A DNA stretch of 64,000 bases, taken from positions 37,827 through 101,826 of the forward strand of contig PBWA01000013.1 of assembly GCA_002728855.1 (NCBI GenBank). The letters are read 5' to 3'. The notes under the pieces were generated by a model. It did no database searches. It was not told the DNA's origin and saw only the letters and a program-made list of their open reading frames with translations. Position numbers and translations under genes: made by a program. This document shows, in pieces, positions 62,705 through 64,000 of the stretch; the stretch's first letter is position 1; each line of letters starts with the position of its first letter. Source of the DNA: Flavobacteriaceae bacterium. Lineage in GTDB: Bacteria; Bacteroidota; Bacteroidia; Flavobacteriales; Flavobacteriaceae.

Positions 62705-64000
62705 ATGAAGCTTTTTAATTATTTCATTTTAGCTAGTCTGTTTTTTTCATGTTCATTAAATCTTCCTGATGAAGTGACATATGAGTATGCTTCTCTTCCC
62801 GAAAAAATTGATTTTAATTATCATGTTAAACCAATCCTTTCCGATAGATGTTTTTCTTGTCATGGACCTGATGAAAAAACAAGAATGGCTGGTCTTAGAT
62901 TAGATGATGAAAAAATTGCGTTTTCAAAATTATCAAGTGGGAAAATAGCTATTTCACCTGGAAGTATTTATAGTAGCGAAGTCGCTCACAGGATTTTATC
63001 AAATGATCCTGAAGTTATGATGCCAACTCCTGAATCTAAGCTCAGCTTAAATTCAAAAGAAAAAGCAATAATATTAAAATGGATTGAGCAAGGAGCGGAA
63101 TGGAAAGAACATTGGTCTTTTTTACCAGTTCAAAATGTCAATATTCCAAAACCAAAAAAAGTAAATGGAAAAATTAAAAATGAAATTGATCATTTCATTC
63201 ACAAAAAACTAATAGAAAAAAATCTTGAATTTTCTGATGTTGCTAAAAAGGAAAAATTACTTCGCAGAGTGTATTTTGATCTTACTGGATTACCGCCAAG
63301 TATTGAAGAAATTGACGCTTTCATTGCTAATAATGATCCAGATGCTTATTCTAAAATTGTTGATGAACTTTTAAGTAGTGACGAAAATGCAGAGCGTTTA
63401 ACAATGGATTGGCTTGATCTTTCTAGATACGCCGATTCCCATGGATTACATGCTGATGGAATAAGAACAATGTGGCCATGGAGAGACTGGGTTATAAATG
63501 CTTTCAAGAAAAATATGCCTTATAATGAATTTGTTTCAGTTCAATTATCTGGAGACCTAAGGGAGAATGCCTCTAGAGAAGAAAAATTAGCAACTGCATT
63601 TAACAGAAATTCACCAATGACTGCTGAAGGTGGAGTTATTGATGAAGAATGGAGATTAAACTATGTTTTTGATAGAACTGAAACATTAGGAACAGCTTTT
63701 CTTGGACTTACGATGATGTGTGCCAAATGCCATGATCATAAATTTGATCCCGTTTCTCAAAAAGACTATTTCCAACTTTCAGCTTTTTTTAATCAAACAA
63801 GAGAGCTTGGAATGACTGGGGATGATGGTGACTTTGGTCCTCTTCTACTTCTGCCTGATGAATCTACTGAAAAAGATATTTCTGATATTGAAAAAAAAAT
63901 AAATGAGAAAGAATCAAAATTAGCTCTAACAAGAAAAGAACTTTCAGAGTTTTATGATTACTCTAATCAACTTTCAGATTATAAATCTTATTCCCTTATT
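62705..64000 (+). CDS. Planctomycete-type cytochrome C / DUF1549 domain lipoprotein (3' end beyond window)
   Basis: Absent from the ORF track because no stop is reached; I translated 432 open codons from ATG 62705 to the window edge. A lipoprotein signal (FILASLFFSCSLN) is followed by a PSCyt1-type haem domain with DRCFSCHGPDEKTRMAGLRL (CxxCH near residue 55) and the conserved MMPTPESKLSL. A DUF1549/PSCyt2-type region comes next, with RRVYFDLTGLPPS near residue 187 and DLSRYADSHGLHAD near residue 238, including a second CAKCHDHKFDP near residue 340. A C-terminal DUF1553/PSD1 domain is expected beyond the edge. In Planctomycetes and Verrucomicrobia such proteins cluster with sulfatases and other catabolic genes; their reaction is not established. 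Confidence 0.9.
   Translation, partial: MKLFNYFILASLFFSCSLNLPDEVTYEYASLPEKIDFNYHVKPILSDRCFSCHGPDEKTRMAGLRLDDEKIAFSKLSSGKIAISPGSIYSSEVAHRILSNDPEVMMPTPESKLSLNSKEKAIILKWIEQGAEWKEHWSFLPVQNVNIPKPKKVNGKIKNEIDHFIHKKLIEKNLEFSDVAKKEKLLRRVYFDLTGLPPSIEEIDAFIANNDPDAYSKIVDELLSSDENAERLTMDWLDLSRYADSHGLHADGIRTMWPWRDWVINAFKKNMPYNEFVSVQLSGDLRENASREEKLATAFNRNSPMTAEGGVIDEEWRLNYVFDRTETLGTAFLGLTMMCAKCHDHKFDPVSQKDYFQLSAFFNQTRELGMTGDDGDFGPLLLLPDESTEKDISDIEKKINEKESKLALTRKELSEFYDYSNQLSDYKSYSLI

Noticed and set aside
1-64000. Search for tRNA, rRNA, CRISPR arrays, insertion sequences and attachment sites
   Set aside because: Intergenic gaps are short and AT-rich; no GC-rich RNA-like blocks, spaced repeats, transposase genes or integrase genes were seen.

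Overview
The window is a stretch of very AT-rich chromosome (about 30% G+C judged by eye) from a member of the Bacteroidota, most likely a marine flavobacterium. The evidence is a secreted metalloprotease with a type IX secretion (T9SS) C-terminal sorting domain, the T9SS outer-membrane translocon SprA, a SusC/SusD pair, several SPII lipoproteins, promoter-like TAnnTTTG boxes instead of sigma70-type -10 boxes, and a flavobacterial gene order (malic enzyme, ruvA, sprA, gcvH, tonB, ctaB, cytochrome oxidase genes). I saw no rRNA, tRNA, CRISPR array, insertion sequence or phage gene, and no gene-free stretch longer than about 210 bases.

Layout. (1) 1-4.0 kb: the tail of an unrecognised gene and a large T9SS-exported reprolysin-like metalloprotease. 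(2) 4.1-8.9 kb: plus-strand housekeeping genes ribF, serS, rsmA, mgtE and an arsC-type reductase. (3) 8.9-12.2 kb: minus-strand aspartate kinase, acetyltransferase, alpha/beta hydrolase and pdxJ. (4) 12.3-19.4 kb: plus-strand nadK, a DUF6089-like protein, uppS, bamA, two ompH/skp genes and an Nfu-type Fe-S protein, mostly an envelope-biogenesis block. (5) 19.4-27.0 kb: a minus-strand MacAB-TolC-like export cassette (ATPase, two permeases, adaptor, outer-membrane factor) preceded by a small membrane protein and a winged-helix regulator, and followed by tsaB. (6) 27.0-32.1 kb: minus-strand cytochrome oxidase assembly and structural genes (ctaB, two subunit III genes, subunit IV, SCO, DUF420 and small partners). 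(7) 32.1-43.5 kb: tonB, gcvH, sprA, ruvA and maeB on the minus strand. (8) 43.6-64 kb: an accessory locus arranged around a LacI-type regulator.

The accessory locus is the most unusual part. One arm (minus strand) carries the LacI regulator, a vanadium-haloperoxidase/PAP2-like lipoprotein and an SLC45-like MFS transporter. The other arm (plus strand) carries susC, susD, three tandem paralogous ~1,090-residue VCBS/FG-GAP plus ASPIC/UnbV lipoproteins with a small unknown lipoprotein between the first two, and finally a lipoprotein with a planctomycete-type cytochrome domain and a DUF1549 region that runs off the window. A perfect 14-base CG-centred palindrome between the arms is a strong LacI-operator candidate. 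No recognisable glycoside hydrolase, lyase or sulfatase lies in the part that is visible, so this is a SusCD locus of unknown substrate and chemistry.

Start codons were re-examined. Several track ORFs begin at upstream TTG or GTG codons where an internal start fits better (metalloprotease, tsaB, gcvH, bamA, first VCBS protein). sprA, by contrast, appears to have only a TTG start available.
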